Part shown: piece after piece, positions 1 through 6,121 of the stretch
Numbering within the stretch: position 1 is the first letter of the stretch
How the letters are laid out: each line of letters starts with the position of its first letter
Origin: an uncultured Bacillaceae bacterium
GTDB taxonomy: Bacteria > Bacillota > Bacilli > Caldalkalibacillales > Caldalkalibacillaceae
Direction of reading: 5' to 3'
NCBI GenBank assembly: GCA_937967685.1
Contig: CALBTX010000092.1
Span: 1 to 8,422 of the forward strand
DNA length: 8,422 nt
Made by a program: the position numbers and the translations under genes
Notes under the pieces: model-generated
Told to the model about the DNA's origin: nothing
Database searches by the model: none
The model's input: only the letters and a program-made list of their open reading frames with translations

Positions 1-72
1 TGGGTAGGTGATCACGGGCAAATACATTTGTGCATATAATGTGGGCACAGGCCTAAATTCTCTCCCCTCAAG

Positions 73-101
73 CACCACATATTTCCTCGGGACATAAAAT
101 A
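73..101 (+). promoter_or_regulatory. Candidate sigma-K promoter of gerE
   Basis: A CACC element at 73-76 and CATAAAATA at 93-101 are separated by exactly 16 bases. This fits the known sigma-K pattern (mACm, then about 16 bases, then CATAnnnTA) at every defined position. Transcription would start near 108, giving a leader of about 50 bases before gerE. gerE of Bacillus subtilis is known to be transcribed by sigma-K in the mother cell, so motif and gene support each other. The match was made by eye; no start site has been measured here. Confidence 0.72.
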
Positions 102-141
102 ACTTGACTGTAGCCTTCGCCTTGTATTTCCTGAGCCGTGC

Positions 142-150
142 AAGGAGGGG
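142..150 (+). promoter_or_regulatory. Ribosome binding site that sets the TTG start of gerE
   Basis: AAGGAGGGG lies 7 bases before the TTG at 158. The open frame extends further upstream to a TTG at 104, but no comparable site precedes that codon, and the candidate sigma-K promoter would make only a few bases of leader before it. The 158 start also gives the exact family length. Confidence 0.85.
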
Positions 151-157
151 TGCACTA

Positions 158-382
158 TTGAAGGAAAAAGAGCAGAATGCGAAGCCGATATTAACCAACA
201 GGGAAAGGGAAGTATTTGAACTATTGGTACAGGATAAAACGACAAAAGAAATAGCAGAACTTCTATTTATCAGTGAAAAAACAGTGCGCAACCATATCAG
301 TAATGTCATGCAAAAGTTAGGCGTCAAAGGCCGCTCTCAAGCCGTGGTTGAACTAGTGCGTATGGGTGAGCTGAATATCTAA
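158..382 (+). CDS. gerE: GerE, LuxR-type regulator of late spore-coat gene expression
   Basis: This encodes a 74-residue protein that is almost entirely a LuxR/FixJ-type helix-turn-helix domain. GerE acts in the mother cell late in sporulation, where with sigma-K it activates or represses spore coat genes. Visible marks are the LTNREREVFELL opening (residues 12-23), the helix-turn-helix core TKEIAELLFISEKTVRNHI (29-47) and the tail MQKLGVKGRSQAVVELVRMGEL. There is no receiver domain, as expected for GerE. The length equals that of B. subtilis GerE and, from memory of that protein, the sequence is very close across its whole length. The start is TTG with a strong ribosome site 7 bases upstream. 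A sigma-K-type promoter precedes it and an intrinsic terminator follows within 10 bases, so it is probably monocistronic. This gene identifies the organism as a spore former. Confidence 0.96.
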   Translation: MKEKEQNAKPILTNREREVFELLVQDKTTKEIAELLFISEKTVRNHISNVMQKLGVKGRSQAVVELVRMGELNI

Positions 383-413
383 CCATGATACCCCGCGATA
401 AGCGGGGTGTTTT
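372..413 (+). repeat. Direct repeat copy 1: gerE 3' end plus terminator
   Basis: This 42-base stretch matches 1875-1916 (offset 1503) with only two mismatches, at 379 and 384. It covers the last codons of gerE, its stop codon and the whole terminator hairpin. The two copies flank the aminotransferase gene. A terminator shared by convergence would not be expected to carry the coding end of gerE with it. Confidence 0.85.
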
Positions 414-417
414 GTTT
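390..417 (+). terminator. Rho-independent terminator of gerE
   Basis: A 7-bp perfect stem (ACCCCGC at 390-396 with GCGGGGT at 402-408) closes a GATAA loop and runs into TGTTTTGTTT. It begins 8 bases after the gerE stop codon, and should end the gerE transcript and insulate the aminotransferase from sigma-K transcription. Confidence 0.9.
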
Positions 418-587
418 GCACTTTTTCCACTTTAAGCCACTTTCGCATAATACAAGGTGTGGATGCCTCTCCAGGATTCACTCATTTTTCTTTATACTGT
501 CAAAATCAAGATTTCTAGCGGCCATGCCATTCTTTAGATGATTTCTTAGGTTTGCGAAAAGAGGCGTCTTAGCGAGAAGCCATATTT

Positions 588-617
588 ATGTATTTAAAAA
601 ATGGTGTATGTTAGAAT
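588..617 (+). promoter_or_regulatory. Candidate extended -10 promoter for the aminotransferase
   Basis: TATG at 607-610, one base, then TAGAAT at 612-617 make a good Gram-positive extended -10 element (TRTGn plus a 5/6 match to TATAAT). No convincing -35 hexamer lies 16-18 bases upstream; the region is simply AT-rich. Transcription would start near 624, leaving room for the ribosome site at 639-645. Assigned by eye. Confidence 0.5.
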
Positions 618-652
618 GAACCCATCTCAAAGGAGAAAGGGAGGGCCTGTCA

Positions 653-1867
653 ATGGATTTAATAGAGGAAAAGTTCCTAAAACTTGGTGTGGAAAATGCA
701 CCTGGACAAGAAGTGCGTCAGAGTACAAATAAAATTCATTTACAGGGAGAAAAACTCTCAGGCATACCGGTCGATTTTTCACATGGAGATGTTGATGCTT
801 TTGAGCCCATTCCTGGCAGTTTGGATAACTTCACAAAAGGTGTTCATGTCGGGAGCAAGCAAGCCTACACTGAGTACCGTGGAAGTCAAATGATCCGGGA
901 GGATATCGCTCAAAAGCTCGCACATTTCACGGGTTCAGTGATTGATGCGGATAAAAATCTGATCATTACTCCGGGAACACAAGGCGCGCTATTTTTAGCA
1001 GTCGGTTCCACGATGGTCAGAGGGGACAAAGTGGCCATCGTTGCACCGGATTATTTTGCCAATAGAAAACTGGTTGAATTCTTTGACGGTGAGGCTATTC
1101 CGATTCAGTTGAACTATTTACAAGAGAACTCTCGTGCAGGACTGGACTTGAATCAGTTAGAAAATGCTTTTAAAGACGGCGTTAGACTCTTTTTGTTCTC
1201 TAACCCCAATAATCCCACTGGCGTCATCTATTCACAGGATGAAATCAACGATATTGCCAAACTGGCACGGAAATACAACGTCACTGTCATCGTTGATCAA
1301 CTGTACTGCCGTCAGCTTTTTGACGGGAGAACCTATACGCATTTATCCGCCCAAAAGATGATTGATCCCGAAAAAGTAATAACCATCATCGGTCCATCGA
1401 AAACAGAGTCGTTAAGTGGGTATCGGTTAGGTGTAGCATTTGGCTCATCCAAAATCATTGACCGTATGGAAAAACTGCAGGCCATTGTCTCACTCCGGGC
1501 AGGCGGCTATAGCCAGGCTGTACTGAAATCCTGGTTTGCTGAACCAGAAGGATGGCTGAGTAAACGAATCTCGCAACACCAAGCGATCCGCGATGATATA
1601 CTGGCCAAATTGCGCTCTGTTCAAGGTATTAAAGTAAGGGCCACAGAGGCGGGCAGTTATCTCTTCCCGAGAATCCCTGAGTTAAATGTGAGAATAGAAG
1701 AATTTGTGAAGATTCTTCGCTTGCAAGCGAATGTCACCGTAACGCCTGGTACAGAATTTGGTGCGCAGTTCATCAATGATTTCCGCATCAATTTTTCACA
1801 AGATCATCAGGCAGCTGTCGATGCTATTGACCGTATTATTCATATCGTCGAGAGATATCGCAGATAA
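653..1867 (+). CDS. PLP-dependent class I/II aminotransferase, substrate unknown
   Basis: A 404-residue fold-type-I aminotransferase of normal family length that moves an amino group between an amino acid (or amine) and a 2-oxo acid, in the cytoplasm. The catalytic set is complete: SNPNNPTG at 183-190 (Asn187 by the PLP ring), Asp215 and Tyr218 in VIVDQLY, Lys250 in GPSKTESLSGYRLG forming the Schiff base, Arg258 eight residues later for the phosphate, and Arg378 in FRINFS for the substrate carboxylate. The spacings match aspartate aminotransferase. The PGTQGAL segment near residue 106 is the usual PLP-phosphate loop. GGGAGGG at 639-645 supports the ATG at 653. The gene stands alone between two terminators, just before a TRAP transporter operon, which suggests but does not prove a role in the same pathway. 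Sequence alone does not show which amino acid it uses. Confidence 0.9.
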   Translation: MDLIEEKFLKLGVENAPGQEVRQSTNKIHLQGEKLSGIPVDFSHGDVDAFEPIPGSLDNFTKGVHVGSKQAYTEYRGSQMIREDIAQKLAHFTGSVIDADKNLIITPGTQGALFLAVGSTMVRGDKVAIVAPDYFANRKLVEFFDGEAIPIQLNYLQENSRAGLDLNQLENAFKDGVRLFLFSNPNNPTGVIYSQDEINDIAKLARKYNVTVIVDQLYCRQLFDGRTYTHLSAQKMIDPEKVITIIGPSKTESLSGYRLGVAFGSSKIIDRMEKLQAIVSLRAGGYSQAVLKSWFAEPEGWLSKRISQHQAIRDDILAKLRSVQGIKVRATEAGSYLFPRIPELNVRIEEFVKILRLQANVTVTPGTEFGAQFINDFRINFSQDHQAAVDAIDRIIHIVERYRR

Positions 1868-1874
1868 ATAAAAA

Positions 1875-1916
1875 TGAATATGTAACGATGATACCCCGCG
1901 ATAAGCGGGGTGTTTT
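1875..1916 (+). repeat. Direct repeat copy 2 of the gerE 3' end and terminator
   Basis: This partner of 372-413 is identical except at 1882 and 1887. Here the stretch matching the gerE coding end lies 8 bases past the aminotransferase stop codon and has no coding function. That makes copy 2 the likely duplicate and the gerE copy the original. Confidence 0.85.
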
Positions 1917-1919
1917 TTT
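1893..1919 (+). terminator. Rho-independent terminator after the aminotransferase
   Basis: The stem ACCCCGC (1893-1899) with GCGGGGT (1905-1911) closes a GATAA loop, exactly as after gerE, but the tail is a longer unbroken T run (1913-1919). It should be an efficient stop and so separates the aminotransferase from dctQ. Confidence 0.92.
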
Positions 1920-1926
1920 GGACTCA

Positions 1927-1985
1927 ACAAGCATATGACGATCAGACTAGATGGAATATTTGTATGACAGCATAAATATGCTTGT
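1927..1985. promoter_or_regulatory. Inverted repeat upstream of dctQ, possible operator
   Basis: ACAAGCATAT at 1927-1936 is the exact reverse complement of ATATGCTTGT at 1976-1985. A third related half-site, ACAGCATA (1967-1974), abuts the second arm to form an imperfect local palindrome at 1967-1985. The site lies between a strong terminator and the first TRAP gene, where a regulator of that operon would act. No clear sigma-A promoter was found here: TTGTAT (1960-1965) and TGTAAT (1983-1988) are 17 bases apart, but a start from them would remove the dctQ ribosome site. Confidence 0.4.
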
Positions 1986-1990
1986 AATAA

Positions 1991-1997
1991 AAAGGAG
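1991..1997 (+). promoter_or_regulatory. Ribosome binding site that sets the start of dctQ
   Basis: AAAGGAG ends 10 bases before the ATG at 2008. The frame is open from an ATG at 1951, but nothing like a ribosome site precedes that codon, and the extra residues would overlap the inverted repeat. The 2008 start gives the usual short N-terminal cytoplasmic segment before the first membrane helix. Confidence 0.75.
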
Positions 1998-2007
1998 TGC
2001 TAAAAGT

Positions 2008-2514
2008 ATGGATAAAGAAGATGCACATCATATTCACTTAAGCGAAAAATTGATAGGGTACCGCCGGTGTTTGGAAATATTTGCGATTGTCATCATTGTC
2101 ATCCTCGTTATCATCACAACTTATCAAGTTTTTGGGAGATATGTGTTAAGCAGTACACCCAAGTGGTCGGAGGAGTTAGCCAGAATATTATTAGTTTGGT
2201 TGACGTTTATCGGAAGTGCCATTGCCTTTGGGAAAGGTATTCATTTAAAAATTGATTTGTTGGATCGATGGTTATCCGAAAAAATAAACACGTATCTAAA
2301 CATTGTTGTTGATGTACTGCTCGTTATCTTTTTGTTTGTTGTCTCTCTAAAGTGTTATCAATTTATGAATCAAATCAGTGATCTTCAAACACCTGCATTG
2401 GGTATTCCGAATTATACCATTTACCTCGGTTTATTTATTGGTTTTGCTGCGTCGCTTCCTTTTGTCTTAGCATCTCTCATCAGGTCTCTAAAAAGTTTAA
2501 AGGGGGGGACATGA
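2008..2514 (+). CDS. dctQ: TRAP transporter small membrane subunit (DctQ family)
   Basis: The 168-residue small permease subunit of a tripartite ATP-independent periplasmic-type (TRAP) transporter pairs with the large subunit DctM and the binding protein DctP to import organic acids using an ion gradient. Four hydrophobic segments lie near residues 22-42, 57-77, 93-113 and 131-155. Between the first two sits the family pattern GRYVLSSTPKWSEELAR, containing the conserved Arg, Trp and Glu-Glu. Length is normal for DctQ. The last codons overlap the dctM start by 4 bases (ATGA), which indicates translational coupling. It opens the operon, whereas in many TRAP operons the binding protein comes first. 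Fold and role are sure; the transported compound is unknown. Confidence 0.93.
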   Translation: MDKEDAHHIHLSEKLIGYRRCLEIFAIVIIVILVIITTYQVFGRYVLSSTPKWSEELARILLVWLTFIGSAIAFGKGIHLKIDLLDRWLSEKINTYLNIVVDVLLVIFLFVVSLKCYQFMNQISDLQTPALGIPNYTIYLGLFIGFAASLPFVLASLIRSLKSLKGGT

Positions 2515-3803
2515 CATTGATGATCCTGCTCATGTTTATTTTGCTGTTCGCGTTAATGTTGATTCGTGTTCCCATCGCCTTTGCGCTAGGAATAACCAGT
2601 TTTTTGCTTCTGTGGGTCAAAAACATGTTTGCCACACCCGTTCCACTGATGATAGTCCCCCAAACCATTGCCAATGGTGTCGAGTCATTTCCATTACTGG
2701 CCATTCCCTTTTTCATGTTGGCCGGTGAATTGATGAATGAGACTGGAATTACAGCTAGATTGGTGAGGTGGGCAAAAGCTGTCGTGGGTCATATCGCCGG
2801 AGGACTGGCCCAAGTGACCGTATTGGTGAACATGGTCCTGGCAGGAATGTCAGGTTCGGCCATCGCCGATGCGAGTGCATCAGGTTCGATGCTTATTCCT
2901 GCAATGAAAAAAGCCGGATATAAACCTTCCTTCGCCGCAGCCGTCACTGCTGCCGCAGCCACCATTGGTCCGGTGATTCCGCCAAGCATTCCTTTCATTA
3001 TTATAGGGGCGACAGTAGGTATTTCTGTCGGTCAGTTATTTTTGGCCGGAATCGTGCCAGGGATATTAATGGGTGTTTACTTTATGGTCGTTGCTTATTT
3101 CATCTCCAAAAAAAGGGGGTATGGAAAAGAAAAGAAATCGACTTATAAAGAACTGATTCAAAGTACTAAGGACGCTGCACTTGCTTTTTTAATGCCCGTA
3201 ATTGTCTTGGGGGGAATCATCAGCGGCATTGTCACCCCCACGGAATCCGCCCTTCTGGCTGTCTGGTATGCCATTATCATCGGTGGACTGGTATATCGTG
3301 AGTTAACTTGGAAGAAGCTGTATAAGATCTGTATTAATGTGATTCATTTATCCTCAGTCATTCTTATCGTTATCGGTACAGCCACGCTTTTTGGTTGGCT
3401 GGCTTCTGTCGAAGGATTGGGACCCCAGCTGACAAGTGTGCTCGGCGAATTTACGGAGACATGGATGGTCATGCTCTTTTGCATTGTCATATTTTTAATC
3501 ATGGGAACAGTGATGGACGTCATACCCATTATTTTGATTTTATCCCCCATCCTATTTCCCATTGTCACTGCTCTCGGTGTTGATCCCGTGCACTTTGGTG
3601 TAATCATGACGCTATCTTTATGTATTGGGCTCATTACCCCGCCGGTCGGCGCCTGTTTGTATATCGGAGCTTCCATTGCCAGAGCAAACGTGGTCAGCGT
3701 TGTTCGGGAACTGGTCCCATTCGGTGCAGCTTTATTCCTCTTACTGATGATCATGACATTTTTCCCGAGTGCATATATGTGGTTGCCCGAATTGCTTCGT
3801 TAA
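2511..3803 (+). CDS. dctM: TRAP transporter large membrane subunit (DctM family)
   Basis: The 430-residue large permease subunit forms the transport path of the TRAP system and belongs to the ion transporter superfamily. The protein is hydrophobic throughout, with about twelve membrane segments and two inverted halves. Family signatures are SGSAIADASASGS near residues 114-126, GPVIPPSIP at 153-161 in the first half, and the matching GLITPPVGACLYIG at 373-386 in the second. These Pro-rich helical hairpins are where substrate and sodium bind in this fold. The start codon overlaps the dctQ stop, with a purine-rich AAAGGGGGG run just before it. Length is normal and no residue appears missing. An imperfect tandem repeat starts at its stop codon, before dctP. 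Confidence 0.96.
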   Translation: MTLMILLMFILLFALMLIRVPIAFALGITSFLLLWVKNMFATPVPLMIVPQTIANGVESFPLLAIPFFMLAGELMNETGITARLVRWAKAVVGHIAGGLAQVTVLVNMVLAGMSGSAIADASASGSMLIPAMKKAGYKPSFAAAVTAAAATIGPVIPPSIPFIIIGATVGISVGQLFLAGIVPGILMGVYFMVVAYFISKKRGYGKEKKSTYKELIQSTKDAALAFLMPVIVLGGIISGIVTPTESALLAVWYAIIIGGLVYRELTWKKLYKICINVIHLSSVILIVIGTATLFGWLASVEGLGPQLTSVLGEFTETWMVMLFCIVIFLIMGTVMDVIPIILILSPILFPIVTALGVDPVHFGVIMTLSLCIGLITPPVGACLYIGASIARANVVSVVRELVPFGAALFLLLMIMTFFPSAYMWLPELLR

Positions 3804-3855
3804 TAGGGCACTAAGGCAATAGGACACTGGAGCAATAGGATACTGGAGCGAAGGA
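3800..3855 (+). repeat. 16-bp tandem repeat starting at the dctM stop codon
   Basis: Two adjacent 16-base units, 3816-3831 and 3832-3847 (GCAATAGGACACTGGA type), differ at one base. A diverged copy at 3800-3815 (10 of 16 positions shared) contains the TAA stop of dctM, and a partial unit follows at 3848-3855. The stretch lies in the 89-base gap between dctM and dctP. Unequal replication slippage would explain it. It has no visible hairpin or promoter. Confidence 0.8.
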
Positions 3856-3892
3856 TTCATTTTTATACTGAAATAATAGGGAGGAATCCTCA

Positions 3893-4957
3893 ATGAGAAC
3901 AAAGATGATCTGGCTTATGTTTTTCTGTTTTCTGATCATATTGAGTGCGTGTACACAAGGGACGAGTGAAGGGATGAATGAAGAGGCTGATTCAGGCACT
4001 GCAGGACAGGAAAATCAGCAGCATGCCACGGGGGAGGGGAGTGCTGGTCAGGGAGAAGCTTCATTTAAATATCGCTTGGCTCATACTTATCCGGAAGGGG
4101 ATATCATTACGGCTGGCATTGATCAATGGTCGGAAATGGTTGCTGAAGAGACGAACGGTGAATTGCAAATCACTGTTTTTCCGGCGGGTCAACTGGGTGG
4201 CGAAAGAGAGATTATGGAAGCACTCCAAGTTGGCACTTTAGAAATGGCTGTGACCGCTTTCACCGGAAAAGATCTGTTCGATAGTTTCTTCCTTCCGTTT
4301 ATGTTTCAGGACACCGAACATATGTGGAACGTATTGCGCGGACCAATCGGTGAGGATTTCAATCAAAGGTATTTAGATGATACGGGAATCCGTGTTTTAG
4401 GTTATGCTTACAGAAGTCCCAGATTACTCACAGCAAATAAAGAAATTAAAAGTCCGGAGGACGTTCAAGGAATGAAAATCAGGGTCCCGGAGATGGCCCC
4501 TTATATTGCGACATGGGAAGCGCTAGGTGCGGACCCGACGCCAATGGCATTTCCGGAAGTGTTTTCCGGTCTGCAACAGGGCGTCATTGATGGTCAAGAA
4601 AATCCGGTCGAGTTGATTCGTTCAAGCAGTTTCCATGAGGTACAGGATTACTTAATATTAACTGAGCATGTGCGGGCTTTTTTCCAGGCATTTATCAATG
4701 AAGGATTTTGGGAGACGCTGCCCGAAGATATTCAACAAGTTGTGACCGATACTTGGGATGTCGTCGCGGATGACATTCAGGCAGAGGCCGAGGCGATGCA
4801 AGAGGAATCCATCAAATGGTTGGAGGAACAAGGAATGACTGTGATTGAGGTGAATCAGGAGGAATGGAAAGAAGCGACCAAAGATGTCTGGAAGGACTTT
4901 ACGCCAGAAGCCTGGGGTGAAGGGATGTATGAAAAAGTTCAGGCAGAAGCGGAATAA
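3893..4957 (+). CDS. dctP: TRAP transporter substrate-binding lipoprotein (DctP family)
   Basis: A 354-residue extracytoplasmic solute-binding protein. The first 20 residues are a lipoprotein signal ending in the lipobox LSAC, so Cys20 should be lipidated and anchor the protein to the outer face of the membrane. An acidic Gly/Ser/Gln-rich linker follows to about residue 57, then the DctP domain (FKYRLAHTYPEGD onward). Three residues fit the ligand-contacting set of the sialate-binding protein SiaP (Arg127, Arg147, Asn187): Arg177 in SPRLLTAN, Arg197 in MKIRVPE and Asn237 in DGQENP, with the same spacings of 20 and 40. The ligand is therefore very probably a carboxylate, its identity unknown. 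AGGGAGG at 3878-3884 lies 8 bases before the ATG. The gene follows both membrane subunits and precedes the amidohydrolase with no terminator between. Confidence 0.95.
   Translation: MRTKMIWLMFFCFLIILSACTQGTSEGMNEEADSGTAGQENQQHATGEGSAGQGEASFKYRLAHTYPEGDIITAGIDQWSEMVAEETNGELQITVFPAGQLGGEREIMEALQVGTLEMAVTAFTGKDLFDSFFLPFMFQDTEHMWNVLRGPIGEDFNQRYLDDTGIRVLGYAYRSPRLLTANKEIKSPEDVQGMKIRVPEMAPYIATWEALGADPTPMAFPEVFSGLQQGVIDGQENPVELIRSSSFHEVQDYLILTEHVRAFFQAFINEGFWETLPEDIQQVVTDTWDVVADDIQAEAEAMQEESIKWLEEQGMTVIEVNQEEWKEATKDVWKDFTPEAWGEGMYEKVQAEAE
4249..4262. promoter_or_regulatory. cre-like site inside dctP
   Basis: The 14 bases TGTGACCGCTTTCA match the published Bacillus catabolite-responsive consensus TGWNANCGNTNWCA at every defined position. 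CcpA can repress from within genes by blocking elongation, which would suit a catabolic operon. The site lies wholly in coding sequence, so chance remains a fair alternative. Confidence 0.3.
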
Positions 4958-4991
4958 GGAAGTGATCCAGAAGTGGGATAAGGAAGTGATC
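4954..4991 (+). repeat. 24-bp-period repeat at the dctP stop codon
   Basis: ATAAGGAAGTGATC occurs at 4954-4967 and again at 4978-4991, exactly 24 bases apart. The first copy contains the TAA stop of dctP, so the second is a duplicate of the end of the gene and its flank. This resembles the repeat after dctM in placement, though not in sequence. Confidence 0.8.
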
Positions 4992-5035
4992 GGCCCAAAT
5001 CATGAAGATGAACATTCGTGCAAAAACTAATTTGT

Positions 5036-5042
5036 AAAGGAG
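5036..5042 (+). promoter_or_regulatory. Ribosome binding site that sets the amidohydrolase start
   Basis: AAAGGAG lies 3 bases before the TTG at 5046 but 9 bases before the in-frame TTG at 5052. The second spacing is normal and the first too short, so 5052 is preferred. The protein then opens MSEIKIAVIQM, a typical nitrilase-superfamily beginning. Confidence 0.7.
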
Positions 5043-5051
5043 TCATTGAAA

Positions 5052-5891
5052 TTGAGTGAAATCAAAATTGCTGTCATTCAAATGTCCAATATTAACAACG
5101 ATAAACAGACCACGCTTGAACGCGCTGCACACTATATTGATCAAGCGGCAGACAGGGGCGCTCAAATCATTGGACTAGGTGAATTGTTCCAGACAGAATA
5201 CTTTTGTTCTGTAAATGATGATGCCAATTTTAAGCTGGCAGAGCCGATACCCGGTCCGACCACCGATTTTCTGGCGGCTAAAGCAAAAGAAAGAGCCGTG
5301 GCTATCATTGGAAGTATGTTCGAGCAGGACGGAAATCAATATTATAACGCTGCATTTGTAATCGATCAGAACGGAGAGGTGGCCGGAAAATATAGGAAAA
5401 ATCATATTCCGGATATTCATTACGGCTCTGTCCAGACAGAAGAAAGCTATTATTTTTCTCCAGGAAATTTAGGCTTTCCAGTCTTTGACGTATTTGACTG
5501 TAAAATCGGTATACTTATCTGTTATGATAGATCCTTTCCCGAAGCGTGGCGGGAATTGAAGTTTAACGGGGCTGAAATTGTCTTTGTGCCGACGGCGTCC
5601 AGCGGTTGGAGAGGGGAGCTCTGGAAAACGGAACTCATTGTCAGGGCCATGGAAAGCAACATATTTGTCGCTGCGCCTAATCGAGGAGGCTATCAAGGAG
5701 AATTATCATTCTTCGGACAAAGTATCATCATCAATCCGTTAGGAAAAGTGTTAACAGAAGCAGGCAAAGACGAAGAATGTGTGTTGGTGGAAGCGATAGA
5801 TCTTGCTGAAATAAAAACAGCGGAAGAAAAAATGCCTTTCTTGAAACACCGTCGTCCCGAATTATATCAGCGAACATGCGCTTCGAACTAA
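5052..5891 (+). CDS. Nitrilase-superfamily amidohydrolase, N-carbamoyl-hydrolase-like
   Basis: A 279-residue cytoplasmic carbon-nitrogen hydrolase that cleaves a non-peptide C-N bond through a covalent thioester. The catalytic triad is complete: Glu44 in GLGELFQ, Lys116 in KYRKNHIPD and Cys157 in ILICYDRSFPEAWR. The SYYFSPGNLGFPVFD stretch and CYDRxFPEAWR resemble N-carbamoylputrescine amidase, beta-ureidopropionase and N-carbamoyl amino acid hydrolases more than the omega-amidase (Nit2) branch, where the residues after Cys-Tyr-Asp differ. A carbamoyl or amide substrate is thus inferred, releasing ammonia and, for carbamoyl groups, CO2. Both possible starts are TTG; the ribosome site favours 5052 (a start at 5046 adds two residues). 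It lies 94 bases after dctP with no terminator between, then a strong terminator, so it is probably the last gene of the TRAP operon and may process the imported compound. Confidence 0.88.
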   Translation: MSEIKIAVIQMSNINNDKQTTLERAAHYIDQAADRGAQIIGLGELFQTEYFCSVNDDANFKLAEPIPGPTTDFLAAKAKERAVAIIGSMFEQDGNQYYNAAFVIDQNGEVAGKYRKNHIPDIHYGSVQTEESYYFSPGNLGFPVFDVFDCKIGILICYDRSFPEAWRELKFNGAEIVFVPTASSGWRGELWKTELIVRAMESNIFVAAPNRGGYQGELSFFGQSIIINPLGKVLTEAGKDEECVLVEAIDLAEIKTAEEKMPFLKHRRPELYQRTCASN

Positions 5892-5980
5892 ATCAAACGC
5901 CTCTCATTAAATGAAATTTGGCCCCTTATCAATAAAATGTATTGGTAAAATCGAGAGATCCAGACATTGATTGATTTAAC

Positions 5981-6033
5981 GGCTGTTCGGAAGGTCAGGA
6001 ACATTGACCTTCTGTGACAGTCTATTTTTCTTT
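5981..6033 (+). terminator. Rho-independent terminator of the TRAP-amidohydrolase operon
   Basis: The inner stem of 10 pairs joins 5988-5997 with 6005-6014 around a 7-base loop, with one G-U pair. After a small 1x2 internal loop the stem continues with CTGT (5983-5986) and ACAG (6017-6020), plus a weak G-U and G-C at the base. A T-rich tail, TATTTTTCTTT, follows directly. The hairpin is longer than usual and its tail is interrupted, but the position about 90 bases after the amidohydrolase stop fits operon termination. Confidence 0.72.
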
Positions 6034-6092
6034 CAACATAAAAATCTGCTTTTTTATTTTTATATGAGGCATTCATCAAACTTTACGAAATA

Positions 6093-6121
6093 TTGAGCAC
6101 TTAGTGAAGGTATGATAAGGT
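6093..6121 (+). promoter_or_regulatory. Candidate promoter of the DRL-like oxidoreductase
   Basis: TTGAGC (6093-6098) is 17 bases from TAAGGT (6116-6121), which is preceded by TATGA, an extended -10 motif. The -10 itself is a poor match, so the call is weak. The heptamer AAGGTAT occurs at 6107-6113 and 6117-6123, one helical turn apart, overlapping this region and suggesting a protein-binding site. Confidence 0.35.

Noticed and set aside
1..39. Possible tail of an upstream gene ending at TAA 37-39 in frame 1
   Set aside because: Only twelve codons are visible with no recognisable motif; the other two forward frames close sooner but that proves nothing.
29..49. TGTGC/GCACA hairpin and a TATAAT (35-40) near the left edge
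   Set aside because: The 5-bp stem has a long loop and no T run, and the TATAAT has no -35 partner; the sigma-K element further right explains gerE better.
12..245. Reverse-strand open frame of 77 codons opposite the gerE promoter and start
   Set aside because: No recognisable family, unusual composition, and it lies across a well-supported sigma-K promoter and the gerE start.
1951..2007. Longer dctQ starting at ATG 1951
   Set aside because: No ribosome site before 1951, whereas AAAGGAG precedes ATG 2008; the extra residues fall in the inverted repeat region.
3344..3754. 136-codon reverse-strand open frame inside dctM
   Set aside because: Antisense shadow of a clear DctM coding sequence; its composition mirrors the hydrophobic codons of the real gene and it has no family features.
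3864..3869. TATACT as a -10 box for a separate dctP promoter
   Set aside because: No -35-like hexamer at suitable spacing and no extended -10; read-through from dctQM is the simpler explanation.
5888..6079. Reverse-strand 63-codon open frame in the intergenic region
   Set aside because: AT-rich spacer that also contains the operon terminator; no motif and no convincing start signal.
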